Assembly (NCBI GenBank): GCA_018433765.1
Contig: JAHDQO010000001.1
Coordinates: 186,001 to 250,000, forward strand
DNA from: Tissierellales bacterium
Lineage (GTDB): Bacteria > Bacillota > Clostridia > Tissierellales > Sedimentibacteraceae
Length of the DNA: 64,000 bases
Reading direction: 5' to 3'
The notes beneath the pieces were generated by a model, which was given only the letters and a program-made list of their open reading frames with translations, was not told where the DNA came from and made no database searches. Made by a program: the position numbers and the translations under genes. Positions 54,701 through 62,731 of the stretch are shown piece by piece. Each line of letters opens with the position of its first letter. The stretch's first letter is position 1.

Positions 54701-54792
54701 CAATAGATAGGAACAATAATAAATGTTCAATATCTAAAGATATTGAAAATATCATGTGGACAGTTATAAAAGACTACGGATATCTAATATAA
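51787..54792 (+). CDS. ygfK: YgfK putative selenate reductase / multi-domain Fe-S flavoprotein
   Basis: 1001 residues. A dihydroorotate-dehydrogenase-like barrel in the N-terminal ~440 (ETPFGPAAGPNTQLTQNII, TLSTLHGCPPQEIEKIS) precedes a GltD-like Fe-S region (CFAAPCKNGCPIEQE near 443-457, CSHKCMTKCTRN near 489-500). FAD-binding VIGGGPAGLAAAYF lies near 542 and NAD(P)H-binding VIGGGNTAMDAARA near 668. The C terminus has a two-cluster ferredoxin domain (CLECSTVCENCVDVCP near 875-890; CNECGNCEVFCPYD near 914-927). It shuttles electrons, probably for reductive attack on urate or as partner of the FAD-less xanthine dehydrogenase. Typical size for YgfK. Confidence 0.93.
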   Translation: MGDRMRPIPFDKLIEWILEEKEKYNTIFGVRTLFQKQDDNKLALFNETIETPFGPAAGPNTQLTQNIIAAYAAGCRFFELKTVQTLDGEDLPVSKPCIKAEDECYNVEWSTELTVPQAFDEYIKAWFALKILSKEYGLGSKNGFIFNMSVGYDFEGISSPKIDKFIVGLKDASSTEIWKRCKNYLLKNLDKFNHIDKEFVEDISSQVCTSITLSTLHGCPPQEIEKISEYLIREKGLNTYVKCNPTMLGYEYARDVLDKMGYDYIAFDDFHFKDDLQFEDAVPMFKRLQTLADEKGLDFGVKLTNTFPVKITRDELPGEEMYMSGRSLYPLSVSLAYKLAEEFDGKLKISYSGGADAFNIDKIFTVGIWPITMATNFLKPGGYQRGVQIAEKLNKLNFNDFTSINVKALKELRDNIIADPYYNKPVKPIPNRKNDSKVPLVDCFAAPCKNGCPIEQEIPSYIRLVGEGKHLEALKVIVDKNPLPFITGTICSHKCMTKCTRNFYDESVKIRDTKLEAAKGGFDGLMKEIYTPNKVSDAKVAVIGGGPAGLAAAYFLGRGGMDVTIFEKRNALGGIIKHVIPEFRISSEAIQNDIDLVKKMGVKVVLGQEKCSVEDLKAEGYKYILFAVGAWKPGVLKLEGKEPLNVMNYLERLKNNDSNLELGKNVVVIGGGNTAMDAARAAKKVNGVQNVYLVYRRTKKYMPADAEELELALEDGVEFKELLAPVKNENGILTCNKMKLGEPDESGRRRPIKTDEFIEIHADTVISAIGEKVDTDLYKNNGIKLNEKGKVVTDSQTFQTSIKNVYVAGDALRGPSTVVESIADATRFAVSVMNEEKISDNGFKALTYNGDYENATNKKGILKMSCNAKNENERCLECSTVCENCVDVCPNRANIAVKVPNKDMIQIVHVDKMCNECGNCEVFCPYDSAPYKDKFTLFGTEADFCDSKNEGFVVINKESNICKLRLEGKVSTIDRNNNKCSISKDIENIMWTVIKDYGYLI

Positions 54793-54844
54793 CGAGAAAC
54801 TTATTAAGATAAAAGTGAAAAGAGAAAAGTTAAAAACTTTGGTA

Positions 54845-54862
54845 GTTTTACTATCGTAAAAC
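54845..54862. repeat. Palindromic intergenic repeat, family 1
   Basis: GTTTTAC-TATC-GTAAAAC, flanked on the left by AAAGTTAAAAACTTTGGTA. The flank and core match the 60791 copy in reverse orientation. Confidence 0.75.
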
Positions 54863-54959
54863 AAATAGATATAATATAAAAATTTTCTTAGAAAATTTAA
54901 CCAATAATTATCAATTATACATTATCAACTATCAACTATAAAAAAGGGTGTGTGAATTT

Positions 54960-56336
54960 ATGACTATTATTATAAAGAATGGAACTGTAGTTTCTTCGGA
55001 TAATCAATACTTATCTGATATTAAGGTGGAAAACGGTATAATTACTGAGATAAAGCAAAATATTAGTGATGATAGTGCGGAAATTATTGATGCGAGCGGT
55101 TGTTTGGTATTTCCGGGATTTATAGATTCACATACACATTTTGATTTAGATAATGGTTTTACAGTATCACCTGACGATTTCTCAACAGGAACTAGTGCTG
55201 CCATACTTGGCGGTACTACTACTGTTTTAGATTTTGCAACACAAAACAAAGGCGAAACATTAACTGAGGCATTACAAAATTGGCATAAAAAAGCTGACAA
55301 TGTCTCTTCATGTGATTATGGTTTTCATATGGCCATAACCGAGTGGAACAATAATGTATCTAAAGAGATAGAAGAAATGATTAATAAAGGTGTCACTTCT
55401 TTTAAACTGTATATGGCGTATGATAATCTGCGTTTATCAGATGATAAAATTTATGAAATTCTTAAACGTGTTAAAGAATACAACGGTATAGTTGGTATGC
55501 ATTGTGAAAATGGAGACCTAGTAAATATATTAATAAAGGAACAGTTAAAGCGAAATAACTCTTCACTTATTGCTCATCCTTTATCAAGACCTAATTATGT
55601 AGAAGCTGAAGCCATAGCTCGATATCTATATATAGCTAAGCTTGCTGATGCTCCTGTAAACATAGTACATCTTAGCACTACTGAAGGTTTAGAGGAAGCT
55701 CTGCGAGGAAGAGAAAGAGGTCAGGAAGTATATATAGAAACTTGTCCCCAGTATCTATTATTAGATGATAGCAATTATAATTTAGATGGTTTTGATAGTG
55801 CAAAGTATATTCTATCTCCACCATTACGCAAGCGTAATGATATTAATAAGTTATGGGAAGCAATAAGTAAGAATTATATAAATACAATAGGCACTGATCA
55901 TTGTAGTTTTAATATAAAAGGACAGAAAGATATGGGAAAAGATAACTTCAGTAAAATTCCAAATGGTATACCCGGCGTACAGCATAGACCTGTTCTGATG
56001 TATACTTATGGAGTTTGCGAAGGAAAAATGACTAATGAACAAATGTGCAGTTTACTTTCTGAGAATATAGCCAAACTTTTTGGTATGTATCCAAAAAAAG
56101 GTACATTGAGTATAGGTAGTGATGCAGATATAGTTGTGTGGAATAAAAATCATAAAGATACTATAACTGTTGAAAAACAATCACATAATGTAGATAATAC
56201 TCCTTATGAGGGATTTGAAACTATAGGAAAGGCAGAACATGTTTTGTTAAGGGGACAGCATGTTGTTAAAAACGGAGACTTGATAATAAAAAACCAAGGC
56301 AAGTATGTATACCGCAGTAACAAAACCTTTATATAG
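54960..56336 (+). CDS. hyuA: Hydantoinase/dihydropyrimidinase, copy 2
   Basis: 458 residues from ATG 54960; only a weak GGGTGTG precedes it. Same fold as the 35089 gene, with HxH in FIDSHTHFDLDNG near 57-69, Lys in TSFKLYMAYD near 149, His in VGMHCENGD near 180 and IVHLSTTEG near 235, and Asp in IGTDHCSF near 313. It sits between YgfK and the xanthine dehydrogenase. It is diverged from copy 1, so the two probably open different rings. Confidence 0.92.
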   Translation: MTIIIKNGTVVSSDNQYLSDIKVENGIITEIKQNISDDSAEIIDASGCLVFPGFIDSHTHFDLDNGFTVSPDDFSTGTSAAILGGTTTVLDFATQNKGETLTEALQNWHKKADNVSSCDYGFHMAITEWNNNVSKEIEEMINKGVTSFKLYMAYDNLRLSDDKIYEILKRVKEYNGIVGMHCENGDLVNILIKEQLKRNNSSLIAHPLSRPNYVEAEAIARYLYIAKLADAPVNIVHLSTTEGLEEALRGRERGQEVYIETCPQYLLLDDSNYNLDGFDSAKYILSPPLRKRNDINKLWEAISKNYINTIGTDHCSFNIKGQKDMGKDNFSKIPNGIPGVQHRPVLMYTYGVCEGKMTNEQMCSLLSENIAKLFGMYPKKGTLSIGSDADIVVWNKNHKDTITVEKQSHNVDNTPYEGFETIGKAEHVLLRGQHVVKNGDLIIKNQGKYVYRSNKTFI

Positions 56337-56385
56337 GTGATTGTGAAATAAAAGAGTAAATTATATTTTAGTTTAGGAAATAGTA

Positions 56386-56416
56386 CAAGATCCTTCAACT
56401 CACTATGTTTGCTCAG
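56386..56416. repeat. Repeat family 2, diverged copy
   Basis: AAGATCCTTCAACTCACT followed by TTTGCTCAGGAT, related to the ATCCTTCGACTCTCTTTGCT elements after both NCS2 permease genes (60661 and 62453). Lies in the gap between hydantoinase 2 and xanthine dehydrogenase. Confidence 0.55.
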
Positions 56417-56545
56417 GATAGTATAAAAAGAAAGTTTTTGATAATAAAATGATGTGATATAACTTAATTTACAAAATGAGAACAAGTAATATCAAAAATT
56501 ACATATATATAAACAGTGTAACATTTATATAAAGGAGGTATATGA

Positions 56546-59110
56546 GTGTATAGTTTTATTTTAAACGGCGAAAAAATAAGTACAAATGAAGATAAAAGAC
56601 TCTTAGATTTTCTAAGAGATGATAAAAAAATTACTTCTGTTAAGAATGGATGTAATGGTGAAGGGGTATGCGGAGCATGCTCAGTACTAGTAGATGGTAA
56701 GAAAAGACAGTCATGTAAGCTTACAACTGCAAAGGTAGATGGAAAAGAAATCATAACTGTTGAAGGTTTATCAGACTTAGAAAAGGATATATATGCTTGG
56801 GCATTTACTGAAGCGGGAGCTGTACAATGTGGATTCTGTACACCGGGTATGGTTATAAGTGCCAAATCGCTTCTGGATAATAATCTTAATCCAACAAGTA
56901 AAGATATTAAGAATGCAATTAGAGGTAACTTATGCAGATGTACTGGTTATGTAAAAATAGAAAAAGCTATTTCTTTAGCTGCAAAAGCAATGAGAGAAGG
57001 TTTTGAACCTGTAAAGAAAGAATGCAAAGGTTATTTAGGTGAAGAATTAAACAGAATTGATGCTAGGGAAAAGGTTTTAGGAACAGGAGAATTTACAGAT
57101 GATATGCATGCTGACGGAATGCTTTATGGTTCTGCGCTTAGAACAAAATATCCTAGAGCTTTAATAAAAAATATAGATATATCTGAAGCACTAAAACATC
57201 CAGAAGCAGAAGCAGTGCTTACAGCTAAAGATGTACCGGGTGAAAGATACATAGGTCATATAATAAAAGACTGGCCTGCATTAATAGATGTAGGAGAAGA
57301 AACAAGATATTTAGGTGATGCAGTTGCAATAGTTGCAGCTAAAAGTAAAAAAGGATTGGAAGAAATACTTAAATTAATAAAAGTAGAATACGAAGAGCTT
57401 AAACCTTTAACAAATCCTGAAGAAGCTTTAGCTGAAAATGCACCTAAAATACATGAAAAAGGTAATGTTTTAACAAAAGAAATACTAAAAAGAGGAAACG
57501 TTGATGAGGTTATTTCAAAATCAAAATATGTAGTAACTAAAAAATATTCAACACCCTTTACTGATCATGCTTTTTTAGAGCCTGAAAGTGCATTAGCAAT
57601 GATAGATGGTGATTCAGTAATTATTTATACAGGATGTCAAGGAGTATTTGCTGTTCAAGAAGAATGTTCTGAATTACTTGGATTACCCAAAGAAAGGGTA
57701 AGAGTAATTAATAAGCTTGTTGGAGGAGCTTTTGGAGGAAAAGAGGATGTAAGTGTTCAGCATCATGCAGCACTTTTGACATGGTATACTAAAAAACCTG
57801 TTAAAGTAACTTTAACTCGTTTAGAAAGCTTAGTAGTTCATCCAAAAAGACATGCTACGGAGATGGAATTTACAACAGCTTGTGATGAAAATGGAAAATT
57901 AACTGCAATGAAGGCAAGGATAATAGCAGATACAGGAGCATATGCATCACTTGGAGGACCAGTATTACAGAGAGCTTGTACTCATGCAGCTGGACCATAT
58001 AACTATCAAAATATAGATATAGAAGGGCTTGCTGTATATACAAATAATCCACCAGCAGGTGCTTTTAGAGGATTTGGTGTTACTCAGTCTCTATTTGCTA
58101 CTGAATGCAACTTGAATTTATTGGCAGAAAAAGCAGGTATTACACCTTGGGAAATTAGATATAGAAATGCAATAGAACCCGGACAGGTACTTCCAAATGG
58201 TCAAATTGCATCAGATGATACTGCATTGAAAGAGACAGTTTTAGCAGTAAAAGAAGCATACGATGATAATAAATATGTAGGAATAGCATGTGCAATTAAG
58301 AATACAGGACTAGGTGTTGGAAATTCTGATACAGGAAGATGTAGAATATCTATTATAGATAATAAAGTTCATATAAGATCTGGAGCTGCTTGTATGGGGC
58401 AGGGACTTGCAACAGTTGCTCTACAAATATTTAAAGAAACAACTAAACTTGATATAGAAAATGTAGTTGTGGATGAAAATGATACAGCAATTACGCCTGA
58501 TTCAGGTATGTCAACAGCTTCTAGACAGACTTTATTTACAGGAGAAGCTATTAGACGTGCAGCAGTAAAACTTAATAAAGCTTTAGAGACTAATACACTT
58601 GAGGAGCTTGAAGGACAAGATTTTTATGGCGAATATTTTGGAAAAACAGATCCAATGGGATCAGAAAAGAAAAACCCAATAAGTCATATAGCCTATAGTT
58701 ATGCAACTGATGTTGTTGTTTTAGATGATGACGGCAGAATCAAAAAGGTAGTTGCTGCTCATGATGTAGGTAAATCTATAAATCCTAAAAATTTAGAAGG
58801 ACAAATTGAAGGTGGAGTAGTTATGGGATTAGGATATGCTCTTACTGAAGATTTTCCTCTTAAGGATTCTGTACCTACTGCTAAATATGGTACATTAGGA
58901 TTAATTAGAGTTAATAATGTACCGGAAATTGAATCAATACTCATTGAAAAGAGTAATAGTGAATTAGCATATGGTGCAAAAGGAATAGGAGAAATATCTG
59001 CAATACCAATAGCACCTGCGGTAGCTGGAGCATATCTTGAATATGATAAAACATTTAGAAATAAGCTTCCTTTAGAGGGGACACCTTACAGCAGAAAGAA
59101 AAAAGTATAA
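56546..59110 (+). CDS. xdhD: Selenium-dependent xanthine dehydrogenase (molybdenum hydroxylase, Fe-S plus Mo domains)
   Basis: 854 residues from GTG 56546, chosen because GGAGG lies 7 bases upstream and the nearby ATG is in another frame. Plant-type 2Fe-2S domain CNGEGVCGACSVLVDG near 37-52, second 2Fe-2S domain QCGFCTPGMV near 95 and NLCRCTGY near 133. The Mo-cofactor region has GGAFGGKEDV near 394, AGAFRGFGVTQ near 506 and the catalytic Glu in GAKGIGEISA near 811. No FAD domain is present, so electrons must leave through a partner such as YgfK. Length matches the Se-dependent XDH family (labile selenium, no Sec codon). It hydroxylates hypoxanthine/xanthine or works in reverse on urate. Confidence 0.92.
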   Translation: MYSFILNGEKISTNEDKRLLDFLRDDKKITSVKNGCNGEGVCGACSVLVDGKKRQSCKLTTAKVDGKEIITVEGLSDLEKDIYAWAFTEAGAVQCGFCTPGMVISAKSLLDNNLNPTSKDIKNAIRGNLCRCTGYVKIEKAISLAAKAMREGFEPVKKECKGYLGEELNRIDAREKVLGTGEFTDDMHADGMLYGSALRTKYPRALIKNIDISEALKHPEAEAVLTAKDVPGERYIGHIIKDWPALIDVGEETRYLGDAVAIVAAKSKKGLEEILKLIKVEYEELKPLTNPEEALAENAPKIHEKGNVLTKEILKRGNVDEVISKSKYVVTKKYSTPFTDHAFLEPESALAMIDGDSVIIYTGCQGVFAVQEECSELLGLPKERVRVINKLVGGAFGGKEDVSVQHHAALLTWYTKKPVKVTLTRLESLVVHPKRHATEMEFTTACDENGKLTAMKARIIADTGAYASLGGPVLQRACTHAAGPYNYQNIDIEGLAVYTNNPPAGAFRGFGVTQSLFATECNLNLLAEKAGITPWEIRYRNAIEPGQVLPNGQIASDDTALKETVLAVKEAYDDNKYVGIACAIKNTGLGVGNSDTGRCRISIIDNKVHIRSGAACMGQGLATVALQIFKETTKLDIENVVVDENDTAITPDSGMSTASRQTLFTGEAIRRAAVKLNKALETNTLEELEGQDFYGEYFGKTDPMGSEKKNPISHIAYSYATDVVVLDDDGRIKKVVAAHDVGKSINPKNLEGQIEGGVVMGLGYALTEDFPLKDSVPTAKYGTLGLIRVNNVPEIESILIEKSNSELAYGAKGIGEISAIPIAPAVAGAYLEYDKTFRNKLPLEGTPYSRKKKV

Positions 59111-59163
59111 TTTGAATGGATTAAAAAAATAGCATGGTAAAAATCACATAATATTTAGTATCA

Positions 59164-59187
59164 AGATTGTTAAAAAAATAACAATCT
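59164..59187 (+). terminator. Probable terminator after xanthine dehydrogenase
   Basis: AGATTGTTA and TAACAATCT form a 9-bp stem with a short A-rich loop. The following tract is only moderately T-rich, so efficiency is uncertain. Confidence 0.5.
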
Positions 59188-59190
59188 GAT

Positions 59191-59294
59191 ATATTTTATA
59201 ATTTGTATGTATTAAGCAATTATGAAATAACTAATCATCAACCATAGCTATTATCATAATTGTTTAAATTATATTATAACGAGGAGGACGAAAC
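59191..59294 (+). promoter_or_regulatory. Conserved leader of NCS2 permease 1
   Basis: CAATTATGA (59217-59225) pairs with TCATAATTG (59254-59262). The same leader, with loop differences and an A-to-G change that keeps pairing as G-U, lies before permease 2 (60985-61088). It also shares ATATTTTATAATTTGT upstream and GCTATTATCATAATTGTTTA. It may be an operator pair or an RNA hairpin. Confidence 0.55.
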
Positions 59295-60653
59295 ATGAGC
59301 AAGATGTCAATGTTACAACAATTGGAAGGAAAGCCGCCTTTAAAAGAAGCAGTACCACTAGGTATACAACATGTATTTGCAATGTTTACATCTAATTTAG
59401 CACCTCTCATTATCGTTGCAGCAGCAATAGGTATGAAAAGTGCTGACAAAATTTATTTATTACAAGCAGCTATGTTTATAGCTGGAATTTCTACACTTAT
59501 TCAAATATTTAAATTAGGACCTATTGGTTCAGGACTGCCAATAGTAATGGGTACAAGTTTTGTATTCTTAGGTGCTGCAATCTCTATAGGAACAGCTCAT
59601 GGATATAGTGCTGTACTGGGAGGATGCCTAATTGGTGGATTATTTATGATGGTAATTGGGAAAGCGTATATGAAGTTAAAGAAATTTTTCCCATCTATTG
59701 TTTCAGGCATTGTGGTTATGAGTATAGGACTTTCTCTGATTGATGTAGGAGCTGATTATTTTCTAGGCGGAGCTGGTACTCCGGGTTTTTGCTCAGTACA
59801 GAATGTTTTATTAGGAGCATTAGTATTCGTAATATTTATACTATTAAATATATATGGTAAAGGGTTAATTAAATCATCAGCAATACTTATTTCGCTAATA
59901 GTGGGATATATAATTGCAATATTCATGGGTATTGTTGATTTTACGCCTGTAAAAGAAGCAGCATGGTTTGCTATTCCTGCTATTCCATTGAAAATGGGAT
60001 TATCCTTTAATTTGGATGCAATAATATTGTTTATGGCATTGTTTCTTGTTACTGCCGTTGAAACAATTGGAGACACAAACGGAGTAGCTGTAGGTGGATT
60101 AGATAGAGCTGCGACTCCAGAAGAAGTTCAAGGTTCTCTTTATGCAGACGGATTTGGCAGTTCATTAGCAGCTATTTTTGGAGTACTGCCAAATTCATCT
60201 TTCAGCCAAAATGTTGGAATAATAGCATTAACAAAATGTGTAAATAAATTTACTGTTGGTGTAGGAATAGTATTTTTGCTGATATTATCATTTATACCAA
60301 AATTAGCAGCCGTATTTTCAATAATGCCTTCTAGTGTATTAGGTGGAGCATTAATAGTTATATTTGCATTGATAACAGTTACTGGTATTAGAATGATTAT
60401 TAATACAGATTTAACAGGTAGAAATGCTATCATATTAGCAGTTGCTTTAGGCATTGGTATTGGCTTGACATCTGCTATTGGAGCAAATAAAGAAGCATTT
60501 GAAAATTATCCTAAAATATTTAACTTTATTTTTCAAGATAAGATATTTGCTACAGGTATGATTGCATTTATTTTGAATATATTATTGCCACAGGATGAAG
60601 CTGAATCAGAAGTAAGAGCTGAACCATATGAAAAATTAAATAAAACATTATAA
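59295..60653 (+). CDS. NCS2 xanthine/urate-type permease, copy 1
   Basis: 452 residues, about 14 membrane segments. NCS2 hallmarks are GIQHVFAMFTSNLAPLI near residues 22-38, GTSFVFLGAAISIG near 87, GGLDRAATPEEVQGSLYADG near 265-284 (motif region with the conserved Glu) and PNSSFSQNVGIIALTK near 300. Members import xanthine, uric acid or uracil with protons; the neighbourhood favours urate/xanthine. GAGGAGG ribosome site. Nearly identical to the next gene, with the highest conservation in the C-terminal 170 residues. Confidence 0.93.
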   Translation: MSKMSMLQQLEGKPPLKEAVPLGIQHVFAMFTSNLAPLIIVAAAIGMKSADKIYLLQAAMFIAGISTLIQIFKLGPIGSGLPIVMGTSFVFLGAAISIGTAHGYSAVLGGCLIGGLFMMVIGKAYMKLKKFFPSIVSGIVVMSIGLSLIDVGADYFLGGAGTPGFCSVQNVLLGALVFVIFILLNIYGKGLIKSSAILISLIVGYIIAIFMGIVDFTPVKEAAWFAIPAIPLKMGLSFNLDAIILFMALFLVTAVETIGDTNGVAVGGLDRAATPEEVQGSLYADGFGSSLAAIFGVLPNSSFSQNVGIIALTKCVNKFTVGVGIVFLLILSFIPKLAAVFSIMPSSVLGGALIVIFALITVTGIRMIINTDLTGRNAIILAVALGIGIGLTSAIGANKEAFENYPKIFNFIFQDKIFATGMIAFILNILLPQDEAESEVRAEPYEKLNKTL

Positions 60654-60660
60654 ATAAACA

Positions 60661-60727
60661 ATAATCTTCGACTCTCTTTGCTCACTCAGGTGATTCGATA
60701 TCGTTATTCTGAATGAAGCAAAGCGGG
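60661..60727. repeat. Repeat family 2 element
   Basis: ATAATCTTCGACTCTCTTTG, CTCACTCAGGTGATTC and TCTGAATGAAGCAAAGCGGG can fold on themselves (CTTTGCT/AGCAAAG arms). A shorter, more perfect hairpin of the same kind follows permease 2 at 62453-62503. Confidence 0.65.
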
Positions 60728-60790
60728 CGAGCTTATGTAGTTAAAAGTGTAAAGTTATGGACAAGACTTTAATTAAATATTAGTTCTATT

Positions 60791-60810
60791 AGTTTTACGA
60801 TAGTAAAACT
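60791..60810. repeat. Palindromic intergenic repeat, family 1
   Basis: AGTTTTAC-GATA-GTAAAACT with right flank TTGCATAGTTTTTAACTTTTA, which is the reverse complement of the left flank of the 54845 copy. Confidence 0.75.
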
Positions 60811-60853
60811 TGCATAGTTTTTAACTTTTAACTTTTAGTTCTTAACTTTTTTT

Positions 60854-60911
60854 GGAAGGAGAGTGATACAATCAAAAAACGACTTCTGTAGACATTGACT
60901 TAAATTATTAA
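60854..60911 (+). other. Conserved GGAAGGAGAGTGATA block, copy 1
   Basis: A ribosome-site-like GGAAGGAGAGTGAT is followed by CGACTTCTGTAGACATTGAC and TTAAATTATTAA. The block recurs after permease 2 (62641-62700). In this copy the frame after GTG closes after 11 codons. It looks like the remnant of a gene start or a leader duplicated together with the permease. Confidence 0.45.
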
Positions 60912-60984
60912 CTTCCCATAGATTCTTAGTATGTAAAAACAACATAATATGTAATGCCAATATTCTGAAAAATCAACAATTTAA

Positions 60985-61088
60985 TATATTTTATAATTTG
61001 TGGATATTTAGCGATTATGAAATAACTAATTAAAATTACAGCTATTATCATAATTGTTTAAATAATATTATAAAGAGGAGGACAAAAC
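60985..61088 (+). promoter_or_regulatory. Conserved leader of NCS2 permease 2
   Basis: CGATTATGA (61012-61020) pairs with TCATAATTG (61048-61056), same position and flanks as the leader at 59191. The upstream 75 bases hold no gene. Confidence 0.55.
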
Positions 61089-62447
61089 ATGAACGAGATG
61101 TCAATGTTACAACAATTAGAAGGAAAGCCGCCTTTAAAAAAAGCTGTACCACTAGGCATACAACATGTATTGGCAATGTTTACATCTAATTTAGCACCTC
61201 TTATTATCGTTGCAGCAGCAATAGGTATGAAAAGTGCTGATAAAATTTATTTATTACAAGCAGCTATGTTTATAGCTGGAGTTGCTACACTTATTCAAAT
61301 ATTCAAATTAGGACCTATTGGGTCAGGACTCCCAATAGTAATGGGTACAAGTTTTACTTTTCTAGGTGCAGCAATTTCTATGGGAACAGCTCATGGATAT
61401 AGTGCTGTATTGGGAGCATGCTTAATAGGTGGTTTATTTGAAATGATAATTGGAAAAGCTTATATGAAGCTTAAGAGGTTTTTCCCACCTATTGTTTCAG
61501 GCATTGTAGTTATGAGTATAGGACTTTCTTTAATTGATGTAGGAGCTGATTACTTCCTAGGTTCAGCAGGTACTCCCGGTTTTTGCTCAGTGTCGAATAT
61601 TCTATTAGGAACAGCAGTATTTGTAATATTTATACTATTAAATACATATGGTAAGGGTTTAATTAAATCATCGGCAATACTTATTTCGCTAATAGCGGGA
61701 TATGTAATTGCAACATTCATGGGTATTATTGATTTTACGCCTGTAAAAGAAGCAGCATGGTTTGCTATTCCAGTCATTCCATTAAAAATGGGATTATCCT
61801 TTAAGTTAGATGCAATCGTTTTATTTGTGGCATTGTTTCTAATTACTGCCGTTGAAACAATTGGAGACACAAATGGTGTAACTGTAGGTGGATTAAATAG
61901 AGCTGCAACTCCAGAAGAGGTTCAAGGTTCTCTTTATGCAGATGGTTTTGGAAGTTCATTAGCAGCTATTTTTGGAGTAATGCCAAATTCATCTTTCAGT
62001 CAAAATGTTGGAATAATTGCATTAACAAAGTGTGTAAATAAATTTACTGTTGGTGTAGGTATAGTATTTTTGCTGATATTATCATTTATACCAAAATTAG
62101 CAGCCGTATTTTCAATAATGCCTTCTAGTGTTTTAGGTGGAGCTTTAATAGTTATATTTGCATTGATAACAGTTACAGGTATTAGAATGATTATTAATAC
62201 AGATTTAACAGGTAGAAACGCTATCATATTAGCAGTTGCTTTAGGTATTGGTATTGGATTGACATCTGCTATTGGAGCGAATAAAGAAGCATTTGTAAAT
62301 TATCCTAAAGTATTTAACTTTATTTTTCAAGATAAAATTTTTGCTACAGGTTTGATTGCTTTTGTATTGAATATGTTATTACCAAAGGATGAAGTTGAAT
62401 CAGAAGTAAGAGCTGAACCATATGAAAAATTAAATAAAACATTATAA
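61089..62447 (+). CDS. NCS2 xanthine/urate-type permease, copy 2
   Basis: 452 residues, same length and start as copy 1, with roughly nine in ten residues identical by eye. Differences are scattered (VFAMF to LAMF, GGCLIGGLFMMV to GACLIGGLFEMI, NLDAIILFMALFLV to KLDAIVLFVALFLI), while the C-terminal stretch from FGSSLAAIFGV onward is almost unchanged. Both retain the TPEEVQGSLYADG motif. The tandem pair may raise dosage or split specificity between urate and xanthine. Confidence 0.93.
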   Translation: MNEMSMLQQLEGKPPLKKAVPLGIQHVLAMFTSNLAPLIIVAAAIGMKSADKIYLLQAAMFIAGVATLIQIFKLGPIGSGLPIVMGTSFTFLGAAISMGTAHGYSAVLGACLIGGLFEMIIGKAYMKLKRFFPPIVSGIVVMSIGLSLIDVGADYFLGSAGTPGFCSVSNILLGTAVFVIFILLNTYGKGLIKSSAILISLIAGYVIATFMGIIDFTPVKEAAWFAIPVIPLKMGLSFKLDAIVLFVALFLITAVETIGDTNGVTVGGLNRAATPEEVQGSLYADGFGSSLAAIFGVMPNSSFSQNVGIIALTKCVNKFTVGVGIVFLLILSFIPKLAAVFSIMPSSVLGGALIVIFALITVTGIRMIINTDLTGRNAIILAVALGIGIGLTSAIGANKEAFVNYPKVFNFIFQDKIFATGLIAFVLNMLLPKDEVESEVRAEPYEKLNKTL

Positions 62448-62452
62448 ACAGA

Positions 62453-62503
62453 CAAGATCCTTCGACTCTCTTTGCTCACAGCAAAGCGGAGTTGAAGATT
62501 CTT
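62453..62503. repeat. Repeat family 2 element, strong hairpin
   Basis: AAGATCCTTCGACTCTCTTT-GCTCACAGC-AAAGCGGAGTTGAAGATTCTT folds into a long imperfect hairpin with a T tail, so it may also terminate the permease transcript. Confidence 0.7.
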
Positions 62504-62578
62504 TTATAAGATAGAAAGTGTAAGATAAATAATTGATAGTTGATAATGTATAATTGATAATTAATGGTTAATTTATTT

Positions 62579-62595
62579 GTTTTACAATAGTAAGA
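62579..62595. repeat. Palindromic intergenic repeat, family 1
   Basis: GTTTTAC-AATA-GTAAGAC with right flank TTCTATAGTTTTTAACTTTT, same orientation as the 60791 copy. Confidence 0.7.
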
Positions 62596-62640
62596 CTTCT
62601 ATAGTTTTTAACTTTTAACTTTCAACTCTTAAATTTTAAA

Positions 62641-62700
62641 GGAAGGAGAGTGATATTAACAAAGAAAACGACCTCTATAGATATTGACTTAAATTATTAA
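62641..62700 (+). other. Conserved GGAAGGAGAGTGATA block, copy 2
   Basis: Matches the block at 60854. Here GTG after the ribosome-site-like sequence opens a 16-codon frame (ILTKKTTSIDIDLNY) ending at TAA 62698-62700. Possibly a leader peptide or a relic; not recognised. Confidence 0.45.
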
Positions 62701-62731
62701 ATTTAGAAATATAATTTAAGGAGGAAAAACA

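Noticed and set aside
51787-59110. Selenocysteine codons in YgfK or xanthine dehydrogenase
   Set aside because: Both frames are complete without internal TGA; selenium in these enzymes is carried as a labile cofactor, not as Sec.
59191-61088. Purine riboswitch in the permease leaders
   Set aside because: ATATAAT- and GGATAT-like pieces are present, but the GTTTCTACC and CCGTAAA core elements are absent.
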